From contig DUCC01000029.1 of the NCBI GenBank assembly GCA_012959995.1, forward strand, positions 1-64,000: 64,000 bases of DNA, read 5' to 3'. Shown here one piece after another: positions 24,936 through 34,160 of the stretch. Source of the DNA: Acidimicrobiia bacterium. Its GTDB lineage: Bacteria > Actinomycetota > Acidimicrobiia > Acidimicrobiales > MedAcidi-G1. The stretch's first letter is position 1. Every line of letters begins with the position of its first letter. The notes under the pieces are model-generated. The model worked only from the letters and a program-made list of their open reading frames with translations. It searched no databases and was not told the DNA's origin. The translations under genes and the position numbers were made by a program.

Positions 24936-25877
24936 GTGCCCAACTTCAAGCCAGTCACCCCACGAATCGTTGACCCCGAAGGCGTAGAACTCGGTATTGA
25001 TCCACGCCCCATGAACGTTTCATCTGATGCTGAGCGTGTTCAAGAAGTAAAAGAAACTGATGGCCAGCCTCGGGTTGAGTTCTCCAGCGACACCAACCCA
25101 TACATTGCTTATCAAAGCATTGATTTGCTTCTCTCATTGCAGAACCCGCGCAGCGACGCCTATGACGAGATGAGTTTTTTCATCATGGGGCAAACTAAAG
25201 AACTCTTGTTTAAAGGCTTACATCACGAGCTCTACAACGCTCGTGAACGCATCAAGGAAGATGCCGTTGATGATGCCCTCATGATTTTGGATCGAGCTAA
25301 AGAATTTGTGCGGTTACTCATCAAAACATGGGATGTGGTGGCCACCATCACCCCTGAGGGATTCAACCAGTTTCGCAACTACCTTGACCAAGCCTCGGGC
25401 CAACTCTCCTTCATGTACCGCCACGTAGAGTTCGTGTTGGGTAACAAAAACCAACGGTTAGCTAGCGCCCACAACAACGTGCCCCATGTATGGCCAGCCA
25501 TGAAAGATGCTTTAGAAACCCCTAGCCTCTATGACGAAATCATTGCCCTTCTGGCCCGTCAGGGAAGCAGCATCTCTGCCCAGGCCTTAAATCATGACTG
25601 GACAGAGCCTTACCAAGCAGACGACACCGTTGAGCAAGCGTGGTTTGATATTTACCAAGACCCTTCCACCGCCAACACTTTTTACCAGGTCGGGGAAAGC
25701 CTGGTTCAACTTGATGACCTCATCTCACAATACCGCTGGCGTCATTACGTGTTAGTAGCACGCACCATTGGCTACAAGCCCGGCACCGGCGGGTCAGCAG
25801 GCGTGGAATGGCTCAAACACACCGCCGACCTGCGTTACTTTCCGGAACTCTGGGCCATTCGCACCCGCATGGGGTAG
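24936..25877 (+). CDS. kynA: Tryptophan 2,3-dioxygenase
   Basis: 313 residues from GTG at 24936 with ATAGGAG upstream. Family motifs are clear: YQSIDLLLSLQNPRSD, MGQTKELLFKGLHHEL (distal His region), NQFRNYLDQASGQLSFMYR and the C-terminal WRHYVLVARTIGYKPGTGGS with EWLKHTADLRYFPELW. The cytoplasmic heme enzyme opens the indole ring of tryptophan to N-formylkynurenine. It lies 17 bp after the formamidase gene. No kynureninase gene is in the window. Confidence 0.9.
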   Translation: MPNFKPVTPRIVDPEGVELGIDPRPMNVSSDAERVQEVKETDGQPRVEFSSDTNPYIAYQSIDLLLSLQNPRSDAYDEMSFFIMGQTKELLFKGLHHELYNARERIKEDAVDDALMILDRAKEFVRLLIKTWDVVATITPEGFNQFRNYLDQASGQLSFMYRHVEFVLGNKNQRLASAHNNVPHVWPAMKDALETPSLYDEIIALLARQGSSISAQALNHDWTEPYQADDTVEQAWFDIYQDPSTANTFYQVGESLVQLDDLISQYRWRHYVLVARTIGYKPGTGGSAGVEWLKHTADLRYFPELWAIRTRMG

Positions 25878-25892
25878 AGGCAATATAAAAAT

Positions 25893-26495
25893 TTAGCGTG
25901 TGGTAAAGCGCCAAATTCCCGGCAGTAACACACCGGCGGCCGCAACCTTCAACAGATCGCCCACCAAAAATGGGGCGACGCCATAAGCAATGGCACTAGG
26001 TTCGCCAACCCCCGCAGTGAGCGGAATGTTGAGGCGGTAGGCAAGCCAAGAAGCCCCCATACCGTAGATGATGATGCTGCCCGCCAAAAAGGCAGGAAGC
26101 GAAGTAACAAGATTCCTGTCATGTCCACGCTCCGCCATGGCACCCACCACAAAGGCGGCCATCACGAAGCCGACAAGGTAACCGGCGGTCGACCCGGTCG
26201 CTGCTTCCCAACCCCCCTGACCACCGGCATAGAAAGGAAGGCCCACAGCTCCCAAAATGACGTAGAGGCCTTGCGCAGCGGCACCAAGTTTTGCGCCGAG
26301 AACACCGCCCGCCAACAACACCACCAGAGTTTGACCGGTGAGCGGAACGGGGGTGAAACCTAATGGAATAGTGATTTGTGCCGCAGCAGCCGTGAATAAA
26401 GCAAAGCTAGAAACTGCGAGGAGATCACGGAGACGAGAACGCGGAATGAAATCCAACAAAGTTAACGGAGGGGAAAGATGCGAGATGGCAGTCAC
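25893..26495 (-). CDS. bioY: Biotin transporter BioY
   Basis: 200 residues, the usual length, from GTG at 26495. Six hydrophobic helices and the BioY signature are visible: AAAAQITIPLGFTPVPLTGQTLVVLLAGGVLGAKLG, PFYAGGQGGWEAATGSTAGYLVGF and YGVAPFLVGDLLKVAAAG. It is the S-component for biotin uptake; no EcfA/EcfT genes are adjacent. The 158-base leader contains a promoter-like TATACT inside a GGTT-N9-AACC inverted repeat. Confidence 0.9.
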   Translation of the reverse strand: MTAISHLSPPLTLLDFIPRSRLRDLLAVSSFALFTAAAAQITIPLGFTPVPLTGQTLVVLLAGGVLGAKLGAAAQGLYVILGAVGLPFYAGGQGGWEAATGSTAGYLVGFVMAAFVVGAMAERGHDRNLVTSLPAFLAGSIIIYGMGASWLAYRLNIPLTAGVGEPSAIAYGVAPFLVGDLLKVAAAGVLLPGIWRFTTR

Positions 26496-26537
26496 AGGGC
26501 GTCCAATCAGGTTGGTGAATGAAGGAGATCAACGATC

Positions 26538-26554
26538 GGTTAAGTATAGAAACC
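26538..26554 (-). promoter_or_regulatory. Possible bioY promoter -10 within an inverted repeat
   Basis: On the reverse strand TATACT (26543-26548) matches the -10 consensus at five of six bases and lies within GGTT-N9-AACC. It is about 48 bases ahead of the bioY start. I see no convincing -35 hexamer. A repressor such as BirA or BioQ could bind the repeat, but it does not match the known consensus of either. Confidence 0.3.
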
Positions 26555-26653
26555 TTTGCGGAGGAAGCCTCTACGAACCCGATGGGAGACGGCTTGCCCC
26601 GCCCGGTCAGCGCTACTTCCTGAATTGTGGGCAGTACACACCCGCATGGATGA

Positions 26654-28393
26654 TTAACCGCGTAAGGCCGAGTGTTCAAAACAGGCCAACAGTTTCTTAA
26701 CCGAGGTTAAATCGCCGTTGACCGCAACTACCTCCGATGCAACAGCCTCAGAGAAAACGATACGACCCGAGAAAAGATCAGCCAAGGCGGCATGAGTCAA
26801 AACAATCTCCAAGTCGGCTCCCTTCCCGTCAGTAGGCACCGCAACCTGGCCTCGAATGCGTAAACCTGTTGTTGGCCCATCGGTGATGCACCACCGTAAG
26901 TGGCCATCTGTGTTTTCTGCCGAAGAAGGATCAAGCAACACCCGCAAACTGTGAATAAACGAAACCGGATCTCCGGCGAGCACTTGCCGATGCCCAAACC
27001 GGTGTTTCCGAAAACGAGACAAATCAAGTTGGTCATCTAACTCCAAAGCACGAGTAAGGCACCAATTTCGAATGTTGGCCGAAGTGGATCGCTGCCCCAA
27101 GGCCCGTAACACCGCAGCCAGTAACGCCCGTTCAGTGGTTGAACCCCCATCGGCCCGGCCGGTTCCCGCTTCTTCTTCGCTGCGCACCAGCCAAGAAGCC
27201 AGTTCTAACGCCCATCGAAGGTCGTGACCCTCAAGAGCTGCCTGTGCTTGCTGAATTACTTCAACTCGACCGCCAAAACCTTTAATGAGTCGACGACAAC
27301 GCTCCAACGTGGGAAGCGGAAACAAAGAAGCCTCGTCGCCATCAAACCAGCCGATCAACCCAGTAGAAATTTGCCGCACATGGTGCTCAACCAAGCCATA
27401 GTTCTGGTGGGTAAGAAACGACCGATCAAAACGTTGCGGCAACTGAACAAAAGAAATCAACTCACCTTGAGTAAGACCCTTATTGACCCCCCGCACCGTT
27501 TGATCCCAAAGAAACTGCAGAGCATCACGCGCGTCGGTTACCCCGGCGGCAATCTCATCTGCGCCACTCAACGGCGGGCCATGGGCCCCCACTAGATGCT
27601 CCGCCCCCAAACCCAAAATCTCATCAAGGCCCCTAACCAAAACTTGTGGGTCACGGTAAGCCTCACCCCGAATAGCAAACACATTAAATAAAGCCGGCCA
27701 GACCAAGTTGTTGACACACACTGAAAGGTCGGGAAAGAAAATAGTGATGTTGTCGTCAGCATCCGAAGGAGCCAGCGTTAACTCAACGCGCAAACCAGCG
27801 ATGGTGGTTGACGTAGCCTCAGTAATTTCCTCAGTTGGCGCAAGAAACCCGGGGGTAAAAGGAGCGTGTTCAGCCCGACGATAATGAAGCCCCAACCCCA
27901 CATGGGTAACACCATCAGGCCCTTCGGTGGGCAGCATCATGGCGAACTGATGAACCAACCCCCGTCCGGCGGTCGGTCCTACCTCAGCCCCTCTGGCCTG
28001 TAAGTTGCCGGCCACCCCATGGTGCGCCCAAATCGGCACCTCGCCACCCGCTTCATCAACAACGGCTTGGGTGCCGCTGCAATAGTGGTAATGCGTGTAA
28101 ATAACCGCCACCACCGGCGCCGAAGTGTAAACCCGCACGGCCTGCAAGGCCGCCTCCATTTCTTCTACTGACTCACCGGTGTCAATAACAATGAGGCCCT
28201 CGGGGCCCTCAACGAACGTCTGGTTCGACAAGCCATTGCCCACCACACACCACACCCCATCAGCAACTGTATAAAGATGTTCCTTAAGGCGAGTCAGGTG
28301 AGCAAACTGCTGCTTATGGGCCCGTTGCCCTTGTGGGCCGGTAACCACCAGCGCATCGTTGTGAGTAAAACTAGACGGAATGGAGTTGGTCAT
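26654..28393 (-). CDS. Metallo-beta-lactamase-fold alkylsulfatase-like protein, diverged active site
   Basis: 579 residues. Overall organisation follows SdsA1-type alkylsulfatases: an MBL domain (TFVEGPEGLIVIDTGESVEEMEAAL), a middle helical domain and a C-terminal SCP2-like domain (about residues 455-579). The key zinc motif reads THYHYCSG (His101, His103, then Cys105 and Ser106) where the intact paralogue at 61968-63863 has THSHVDHYGG, so the Asp and third His are replaced. The enzyme is therefore unlikely to be a standard sulfatase. It is the last gene of the glycerol-type operon and overlaps the kinase stop by 4 bp (ATGA). Confidence 0.75.
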   Translation of the reverse strand: MTNSIPSSFTHNDALVVTGPQGQRAHKQQFAHLTRLKEHLYTVADGVWCVVGNGLSNQTFVEGPEGLIVIDTGESVEEMEAALQAVRVYTSAPVVAVIYTHYHYCSGTQAVVDEAGGEVPIWAHHGVAGNLQARGAEVGPTAGRGLVHQFAMMLPTEGPDGVTHVGLGLHYRRAEHAPFTPGFLAPTEEITEATSTTIAGLRVELTLAPSDADDNITIFFPDLSVCVNNLVWPALFNVFAIRGEAYRDPQVLVRGLDEILGLGAEHLVGAHGPPLSGADEIAAGVTDARDALQFLWDQTVRGVNKGLTQGELISFVQLPQRFDRSFLTHQNYGLVEHHVRQISTGLIGWFDGDEASLFPLPTLERCRRLIKGFGGRVEVIQQAQAALEGHDLRWALELASWLVRSEEEAGTGRADGGSTTERALLAAVLRALGQRSTSANIRNWCLTRALELDDQLDLSRFRKHRFGHRQVLAGDPVSFIHSLRVLLDPSSAENTDGHLRWCITDGPTTGLRIRGQVAVPTDGKGADLEIVLTHAALADLFSGRIVFSEAVASEVVAVNGDLTSVKKLLACFEHSALRG

Positions 28394-29841
28394 GATTTAT
28401 CTTTCTTTTGAGAAAAATTTAAGGTTTGAGCCTGCCACTGGTGGAGCCGCTGCCTTGCTTCGGTTGGGGTTAACGTCGGGTTAAACCGTTGGCAAAAATC
28501 AGTCGAGTCAGATGTTTCCACTCCCACGCCTTGAGCACCGGCTCGTGCCGCTCCCCAAGCGGTGGCCTCTACCTGGTGGCGGCGCGTTACCGGTCGAGCC
28601 AACAAGTCAGCCAATATTTGGCAAAACACATCGCTGCGGGTAAGGCCCCCATCAACAGGCAACGCGGTGGTGGGGCCTATGGGGTGGTGGGTGGCGGCAA
28701 GATGTACGATCTCGGCCATGCGAAGGGCTACCCCCTCCAACACTGCACGCGCCAAGTGGGCTGCCGTGGTGGTCGCTGAACGGCCCCGCACCGCCACCGA
28801 TGCTGTTGGATTGTTATGCGGCGTACCTAACCCGTGCAAAGCAGGCAACACGCTTACCCCGCCCGCATCGGGTGTTTGGCCAGCCTGCAAACAGAGCTCT
28901 TCAACAGAAGGAGCAAACCCTTGACTTACCGCCCAAGGCAGCATTTCACCCGCACTCCGAACCATGCCCTCCGCCGCCAACAAAGTTTTGTCGCCCCAAC
29001 CCGCCAAAGCCATAGGCACCAAACCCGAAGACGTATCGAGGTGTTGACCAGTAGCTACCATTAATACCCCCGAGGTACCAAAAGTGGCTTTCCACCGCCC
29101 CTGCTCTAGGGCTTGATGGGCAAACATGCCCGCCTGCTGGTCGGCCACCACCGCACCAATTGGCACTGCCGCCCCGAAAGTCTTGGCCTCGGTAACCCCC
29201 AAAAACCCGGTGGTGTCACAAAGCGTAGGGAAAAACTCCAGCGGTAACCCTTGATGGGCGATGAGCGCTTCGTTCCACTGGGTGGGGTTAAAAAAATCTA
29301 AGTAAGCCGTCGACCAAGCGCACGATCGGTCGGTGATGTGGCGCTTCCCGCCCGTTAACCGGTAGACCAAGTAACTCTCCAAGGTTCCCCACGCCAACTC
29401 CCCAGCATGGGCCCGTTGCCGCCCATCGGGAAGGGCAGCAAGCACCCCCTCAAGTTTGGCGGCAGCAGTAATGTTCATCACCGGAAAACCCTCAGCCTGC
29501 AATTGGGCTGCCCGCTCGTCACCCCGAAGATCGTTCCACACCACCATGGGCGCCACTGGGTGGCCCGAAGCCCGCTCCCAAATAACCACGCTGGAACGCT
29601 GCGTGGCCACCCCTACCGACGCCAAATCATTTGGGGCGCAACCGGCCGCCGCCAAGGCTCGTTTTTGAACCTGTTGGACGACCTCCCACACCACGGCGGC
29701 ATCTTGTTCCACCCGACCCGGCTCCGGGTGGCTGCTCACCAAACCCACTTGCGCCGCCCCCAGCGATACCCCAGCAGGGGTGAACACCATGGCCCGGGCG
29801 CTCGACGTGCCTACATCGAGGCCCAGCAGCAACTCAGGCAT
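28390..29841 (-). CDS. FGGY-family carbohydrate kinase (glycerol-kinase-like)
   Basis: 483 residues. N-terminal LLLGLDVGTSSARAMVF (phosphate loop) and GVATQRSSVVIWERASGHPV with VVWNDLRGDE follow glycerol kinases. The second ATPase half shows KATFGTSGVLMVATG and PVDGGLTRSDVFCQILADLLARPV. Substrate is probably glycerol or a related polyol, supported by the adjacent G3P dehydrogenase homologue; exact specificity is inferred. It overlaps both neighbouring genes by a few bases, so translation is probably coupled. Confidence 0.8.
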   Translation of the reverse strand: MPELLLGLDVGTSSARAMVFTPAGVSLGAAQVGLVSSHPEPGRVEQDAAVVWEVVQQVQKRALAAAGCAPNDLASVGVATQRSSVVIWERASGHPVAPMVVWNDLRGDERAAQLQAEGFPVMNITAAAKLEGVLAALPDGRQRAHAGELAWGTLESYLVYRLTGGKRHITDRSCAWSTAYLDFFNPTQWNEALIAHQGLPLEFFPTLCDTTGFLGVTEAKTFGAAVPIGAVVADQQAGMFAHQALEQGRWKATFGTSGVLMVATGQHLDTSSGLVPMALAGWGDKTLLAAEGMVRSAGEMLPWAVSQGFAPSVEELCLQAGQTPDAGGVSVLPALHGLGTPHNNPTASVAVRGRSATTTAAHLARAVLEGVALRMAEIVHLAATHHPIGPTTALPVDGGLTRSDVFCQILADLLARPVTRRHQVEATAWGAARAGAQGVGVETSDSTDFCQRFNPTLTPTEARQRLHQWQAQTLNFSQKKDKS

Positions 29842-31243
29842 CGGGTACTAAGTTGCCGGGGTTCATTAACCCCTCCGGATCAACAGCATTTTTGACGGTT
29901 CGCAACAAGGCCACCCCGGCTTCGCCTAAATCGTGTACCAGGTAAGGCTTGCGCACCCGACCAATGCCGTGATGATGCGCCACCCCACCGCCATGAGCCG
30001 CCGTAGCTTCCATCACCGCATGCCAGCAAGCCAAGTAAATGTTTTCCAAAACCTGAGGGTCGTCGCTGAGCCCAGCAAAAGTGAAATACAAATTCACCCC
30101 AGTGCGATAAGCATGCGAACTATGAGCAGATACCGCCACCACGCCCTCCACTGCCGACACGTCAGCAATGGATTGATCATAAATAAGCTCAATATTTGAC
30201 CACGATCCCGAAATCTCAATGGTGTCCACCACCAAGTCTTGGTCAAAAAGCTCTGTCCAAGAAGGCACATGGTTACGGTTTTCCATCCAATGTGCAGCCA
30301 CTTGGTCATCGGCCCGAGTCAAGCCGCACTGAGCAGCCAGCACATCAACGGCCTCCACCTCAGCGGCTACCCGACCCACCGGCCCCTCATGAACCATCAT
30401 CAACATGCCGTCGCCTTTAACCGACCATTCTTTGAAGTTGCGTCGGGTCTCTCGAGCGTCGTATTGGCGAACCACCGGCGGCATCCACCCGGCTTGCATA
30501 ATCAGCCGTTGGGCTTCTAGGCCCGCCGCCATAGACGGGGTATGAAACACCCGGTAAGTGCGCTGCTCAGCTTGGCGATGCAAAGCCAAAGTTACTTGGG
30601 TTACTACCCCCATGGTGCCTTCGGCCCCTAAAAACAAATGCCGCAAATCGGGCCCGGCGGCCGCTCGTGGCGCACAACCCAAAGTCACCAACTCGCCGCT
30701 GGGCAACACCACCTCAAGGGAATACACCATGTCTTCGATGTTTCCGTAAGCGGTAGAAAACTGGCCCGCCGCACGGGTAGAAACCCAACCGCCTACCGTG
30801 CTCACGGCAATGGACTGTGGCCAATGCCCAATGGTAAGTCCCTTAGCGGCCACGGCCTCTTCAGCCACCAAACCGTTGACCCCCGCAGCAAAAGTAGCGG
30901 TCAAATTAACCTTATCTATGGCATGAATTTGGTTGAGCATCGAGAGGTCAAGCAACAACACGCTTTGGTCTGGTTGCACCCCGCCGCACACCCCGCTGCC
31001 CAAACCAAAAGGAACCACCGCAGTGTTGGTTTTGCTGGCCAAACGCATGATGGCCTGCACCTCTTGAGTGCTTTGGGGCCGCACCACCGCACCCGGGCGG
31101 CCCGCAAAAACCCCGGCCCAAGAGCGCAGATGGCTAAGCACCCAGTAATCATGGCGCCGGTCGGCTACCTGCTCATCGCTAGTTAGCACCTGGTCGGCGC
31201 CCAACAAGTCGGTGAGCGAAGTTATAAGCGAAGAATCAAGCAT
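29834..31243 (-). CDS. FAD-linked oxidase, alkylglycerone-phosphate-synthase-like
   Basis: 469 residues from ATG at 31243 (AAGGAC upstream). The FAD-binding PCMH domain contains VVRPQSTQEVQAIMRLASK and PFGLGSGVCGG. The stretch HWPQSIAVSTVGGWVSTRAAGQFSTAYGNIEDM, the HSSHAYRTGVNLYFTF segment and the His cluster AHHHGIGRVRKPYL are characteristic of alkyl-DHAP synthase homologues, not of lactate or glycolate oxidases. The true enzyme builds ether lipids from acyl-DHAP; bacterial homologues of this type often sit by glpD. Function here is inferred. Confidence 0.75.
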   Translation of the reverse strand: MLDSSLITSLTDLLGADQVLTSDEQVADRRHDYWVLSHLRSWAGVFAGRPGAVVRPQSTQEVQAIMRLASKTNTAVVPFGLGSGVCGGVQPDQSVLLLDLSMLNQIHAIDKVNLTATFAAGVNGLVAEEAVAAKGLTIGHWPQSIAVSTVGGWVSTRAAGQFSTAYGNIEDMVYSLEVVLPSGELVTLGCAPRAAAGPDLRHLFLGAEGTMGVVTQVTLALHRQAEQRTYRVFHTPSMAAGLEAQRLIMQAGWMPPVVRQYDARETRRNFKEWSVKGDGMLMMVHEGPVGRVAAEVEAVDVLAAQCGLTRADDQVAAHWMENRNHVPSWTELFDQDLVVDTIEISGSWSNIELIYDQSIADVSAVEGVVAVSAHSSHAYRTGVNLYFTFAGLSDDPQVLENIYLACWHAVMEATAAHGGGVAHHHGIGRVRKPYLVHDLGEAGVALLRTVKNAVDPEGLMNPGNLVPDA

Positions 31244-31251
31244 GGGAGTCC

Positions 31252-32838
31252 TTAGTCGGTGGGTAAAGAATCGGTGAACAAAGCATGGTCGGCGGTGTGA
31301 CGTTGAAGGCAAGTATCTAGTTCCTGGTCAAGGCGTTCACCAGACCAACCCAGCAAGCGGCCCATCTCGGCTGCCGCTGATGCCAGGATGCTTTGCCCGC
31401 CATCCAAAGCAAAAAAAGCTCGAGGCACCCGACGTACCCAAAAATCTTCCAACCGGACAGCACCTTCACGCAGCACCGCTTGGCGCACCTCAGCGGCCAC
31501 ATCGCCGCCATCGTTAAGTACCGCGGCGGCTTCATCGCCGTAGAGGTCAAGCCAGCGGTTCCGCTCAGCGATCGCTACATCGCCACCCACTAAGGACTGC
31601 TGGTCGGTGTCGTCGGGGCGAGCAGTCACCCCCAAGGTTTCCACCACCTGGTCAACTACCCGCTCTGCCATAGAACGATAAGCAGTCAACTTGCCGCCGG
31701 CCATGGTCAACACCCCACCGGGGCCGGTCCACAGTTCGTTACGGCGAGAAATCTCCGAAGGCTTCTTACCGGCCTCGGCGATCAACGGCCGTAACCCGGC
31801 CCAACTACCGATGACCTCAGAACGCTGAAGCGGCGGGCCGGTAAAACTACGGTTGGCGGCCGCCAAAAGGTAATCCACATCTTCCGCGGTTACCTCAGGC
31901 CAGCGGTTATTTTCGGCATAAAAAGTGTCAGTGGTGCCCAAATAAGTAACCGCCCCTCGAGGCACAGCAAACACACTGCGCTTATCGGTGGTGGTCATCA
32001 AAACCGTGTTGTTGAGCGGCAACCTTTCATGAGGCACCACCAAATGGATACCTTTGGTCAAAGTCAAACGCGGGGCCTGCGCAGGATCTTCTAAAGCCCG
32101 CACCGCATCAACCCAAGGGCCAGCAGCGTTAATAACTACCCGAGCCCGCAACGTGGCCGCCAAAGATTCTTGAGGCAGCGCACCCTCTACCCGCACGCCG
32201 ACCACCCGGCCATTTTCTTGCAAAAACTCAACGGCCGGAGCGTAAGTAAGAATCAAGGCTCCGTCTCGGGCCGCTGACCGAGCATTAGCCAGCGTCAACC
32301 GGGCATCATCGGTAACGAACTCAAAATACCGCACCGCCCCATTGCTGCCCTCAATAGCCGCCAAAGGTTCTTGCTGGTGAAGGTCATCAAGGCTCCACAC
32401 TTCATGGTGATCTTCGTTCGGTACCTTGCCCAGTTTCTCAAAGGTCCACATGGCGCTACGAAACTTGGCCTGCCCAGCCGCCGAACGGGTAGGTAACAAA
32501 AAACCGATACGCCGTGTTAAATGCGGAGCCACCCGGCGCAACACCTGACGCTCTTGAGCCGCCTCACGGACCAAGCCCAAATCGCCCTGGGCCAAATAAC
32601 GCACCCCGCCGTGAATCATCTTGGAACTCCGACTGCTGGTGCCCGACGCTAAATCTTGGGCCTCCACCAAAGCCACCGAAAGCCCCCGGCTGGCTGCCGA
32701 CCGAGCAATACCGGCCCCGGTAATGCCCCCGCCGACCACTACTATGTCAAAGGTTTGCTCCTCGACCCGAGCAAACAGGGCAGCCCGGTGGCGGTTATCC
32801 AAATCTTGGGGGCGCCCCACCGGCAACAAAGAAACCAT
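31252..32838 (-). CDS. glpD: Glycerol-3-phosphate dehydrogenase (FAD-dependent)
   Basis: 528 residues. FAD motif FDIVVVGGGITGAGIARSAASRGLSVALVEAQDLASGTSSRSSKMIHGGVRYL is diagnostic for GlpD (quoted here in parts: IVVVGGGITGAGIA and GTSSRSSKMIHGGVRYL). GSWAGLRPLIAEAG and the C-terminal domain are also typical. It oxidises sn-glycerol 3-phosphate to DHAP at the membrane, feeding electrons to quinone. First gene of the reverse-strand operon; creatinase is divergent 92 bp away. Confidence 0.9.
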   Translation of the reverse strand: MVSLLPVGRPQDLDNRHRAALFARVEEQTFDIVVVGGGITGAGIARSAASRGLSVALVEAQDLASGTSSRSSKMIHGGVRYLAQGDLGLVREAAQERQVLRRVAPHLTRRIGFLLPTRSAAGQAKFRSAMWTFEKLGKVPNEDHHEVWSLDDLHQQEPLAAIEGSNGAVRYFEFVTDDARLTLANARSAARDGALILTYAPAVEFLQENGRVVGVRVEGALPQESLAATLRARVVINAAGPWVDAVRALEDPAQAPRLTLTKGIHLVVPHERLPLNNTVLMTTTDKRSVFAVPRGAVTYLGTTDTFYAENNRWPEVTAEDVDYLLAAANRSFTGPPLQRSEVIGSWAGLRPLIAEAGKKPSEISRRNELWTGPGGVLTMAGGKLTAYRSMAERVVDQVVETLGVTARPDDTDQQSLVGGDVAIAERNRWLDLYGDEAAAVLNDGGDVAAEVRQAVLREGAVRLEDFWVRRVPRAFFALDGGQSILASAAAEMGRLLGWSGERLDQELDTCLQRHTADHALFTDSLPTD

Positions 32839-32930
32839 GGCCTCACTCTAGGGCACGAACCAGAAGGAGAAAAATCCAAGACAGGCAAAACCCTTGCTAA
32901 TCTGCACCAAATAAGAACGAGAGGAACCGC

Positions 32931-34160
32931 ATGAAGCAACCAAACACCGACGACATGGTCCACGTCACCCGATGGGCGTGGGGAGAAAAAGAATGGTCAC
33001 CGTTTTCGGCCGCCGAAATGGACCGTCGACAAAACGCATTACGTGCTCACCTTGACGCCGAAAATATTGATGCCTGTCTGCTGACCTCTTTTCACAACAT
33101 CTGCTACTACTCCGGTTGGCTGTACTGCTACTTCGGGCGTAAATACGGCATGGTCATCGACGCTCAAGCGGCCACCACCATTTCTGCAGGCATCGACGGC
33201 GGCCAACCATGGCGACGCACCCACGGCGACAACGTGGTGTACTCCGACTGGCGACGAGACAACTACTACCAAGCAGTGCGCTCACTACTCAAAGGCGCCA
33301 AACGCTTAGGCGTCGAGTTCGACCACCTCAGCGTGGAACAATTCCAAGCCCTACAAACTGAACTCGACGGCGTAGAACTGGTCGACATAGGCGCCGCCAC
33401 CATGTGGATGCGCACCATTAAATCCCCCGAAGAACACGACCTGATTCGCCACGGCACCCGCATCTGCGATCTGGGCGCCGCCGCCTGCGTAGAAGCAGTG
33501 GCCGCCGGGGTGCCCGAACACGAAGTAGCCCTCGCTACCACCCAAGCCATGGTGCGCGAGATCTCCCAAAGTTTCCCCTTTGTAGAACTCATGGACACGT
33601 GGACCTGGTTCCAATCGGGCATCAACACCGATGGCGCCCACAACCCGGTCACCAACAAACTGATTGAATCGGGTGACATATTGTCTATCAATACCTTCCC
33701 CATGATCTTCGGTTACTACACGGCGCTGGAACGCACCCTGTTTTGCGACCACGTGACCAGCGACGAACACCTTCGACTCTGGGAAATAAACGTCGAAGTG
33801 CACGAACGGGGTCTCGAACTCATTGTGCCCGGCGCCCGCTGCTGCGACATTGCCGCCGAACTCAACGACATTTACCGCAGTTACGACCTGCTGCAATACC
33901 GCTCATTTGGTTACGGCCACAGCTTCGGGGTGCTCAGCCACTACTACGGCCGAGAAGCCGGGGTAGAACTACGCGAAGACGTAGAAACAATACTGGAACC
34001 CGGCATGGTGGTTTCCATGGAACCCATGATCGCTATCCCCGACGGCCAACCCGGCGCCGGCGGTTACCGCGAACACGACATTTTGATTATCGGCGACCAA
34101 GATGCCGAAAATATTACCGGCTTCCCCTACGGCCCGGACCACAACATCATCGACGGCTAA
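32931..34160 (+). CDS. Creatinase (creatine amidinohydrolase), M24 family
   Basis: 409 residues, matching the length of Pseudomonas creatinase. Many stretches agree with that enzyme from memory: ALRAHLDAENIDACLLTSFH, NIDGGQPWRRT-like IDGGQPWRRTHGDNVVYSDW, LMDTWTWFQSGINTDGAHNP, FGYYTALERTLF, QYRSFGYGHSFG and VVSMEPMIAIPDGQPGAGGY. The active-site His and Glu residues in those motifs are kept. It hydrolyses creatine to sarcosine and urea. Start ATG follows GAGAGGAACCGC. The stop overlaps that of the hydantoinase by 4 bp, tail to tail. Confidence 0.9.
   Translation: MKQPNTDDMVHVTRWAWGEKEWSPFSAAEMDRRQNALRAHLDAENIDACLLTSFHNICYYSGWLYCYFGRKYGMVIDAQAATTISAGIDGGQPWRRTHGDNVVYSDWRRDNYYQAVRSLLKGAKRLGVEFDHLSVEQFQALQTELDGVELVDIGAATMWMRTIKSPEEHDLIRHGTRICDLGAAACVEAVAAGVPEHEVALATTQAMVREISQSFPFVELMDTWTWFQSGINTDGAHNPVTNKLIESGDILSINTFPMIFGYYTALERTLFCDHVTSDEHLRLWEINVEVHERGLELIVPGARCCDIAAELNDIYRSYDLLQYRSFGYGHSFGVLSHYYGREAGVELREDVETILEPGMVVSMEPMIAIPDGQPGAGGYREHDILIIGDQDAENITGFPYGPDHNIIDG

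Noticed and set aside
29834-31243. Glycolate oxidase GlcD
   Set aside because: The HHHGIGR cluster and STVGGWV/HSSHAY motifs fit the alkylglycerone-phosphate-synthase branch better, and GlcE/GlcF are absent.
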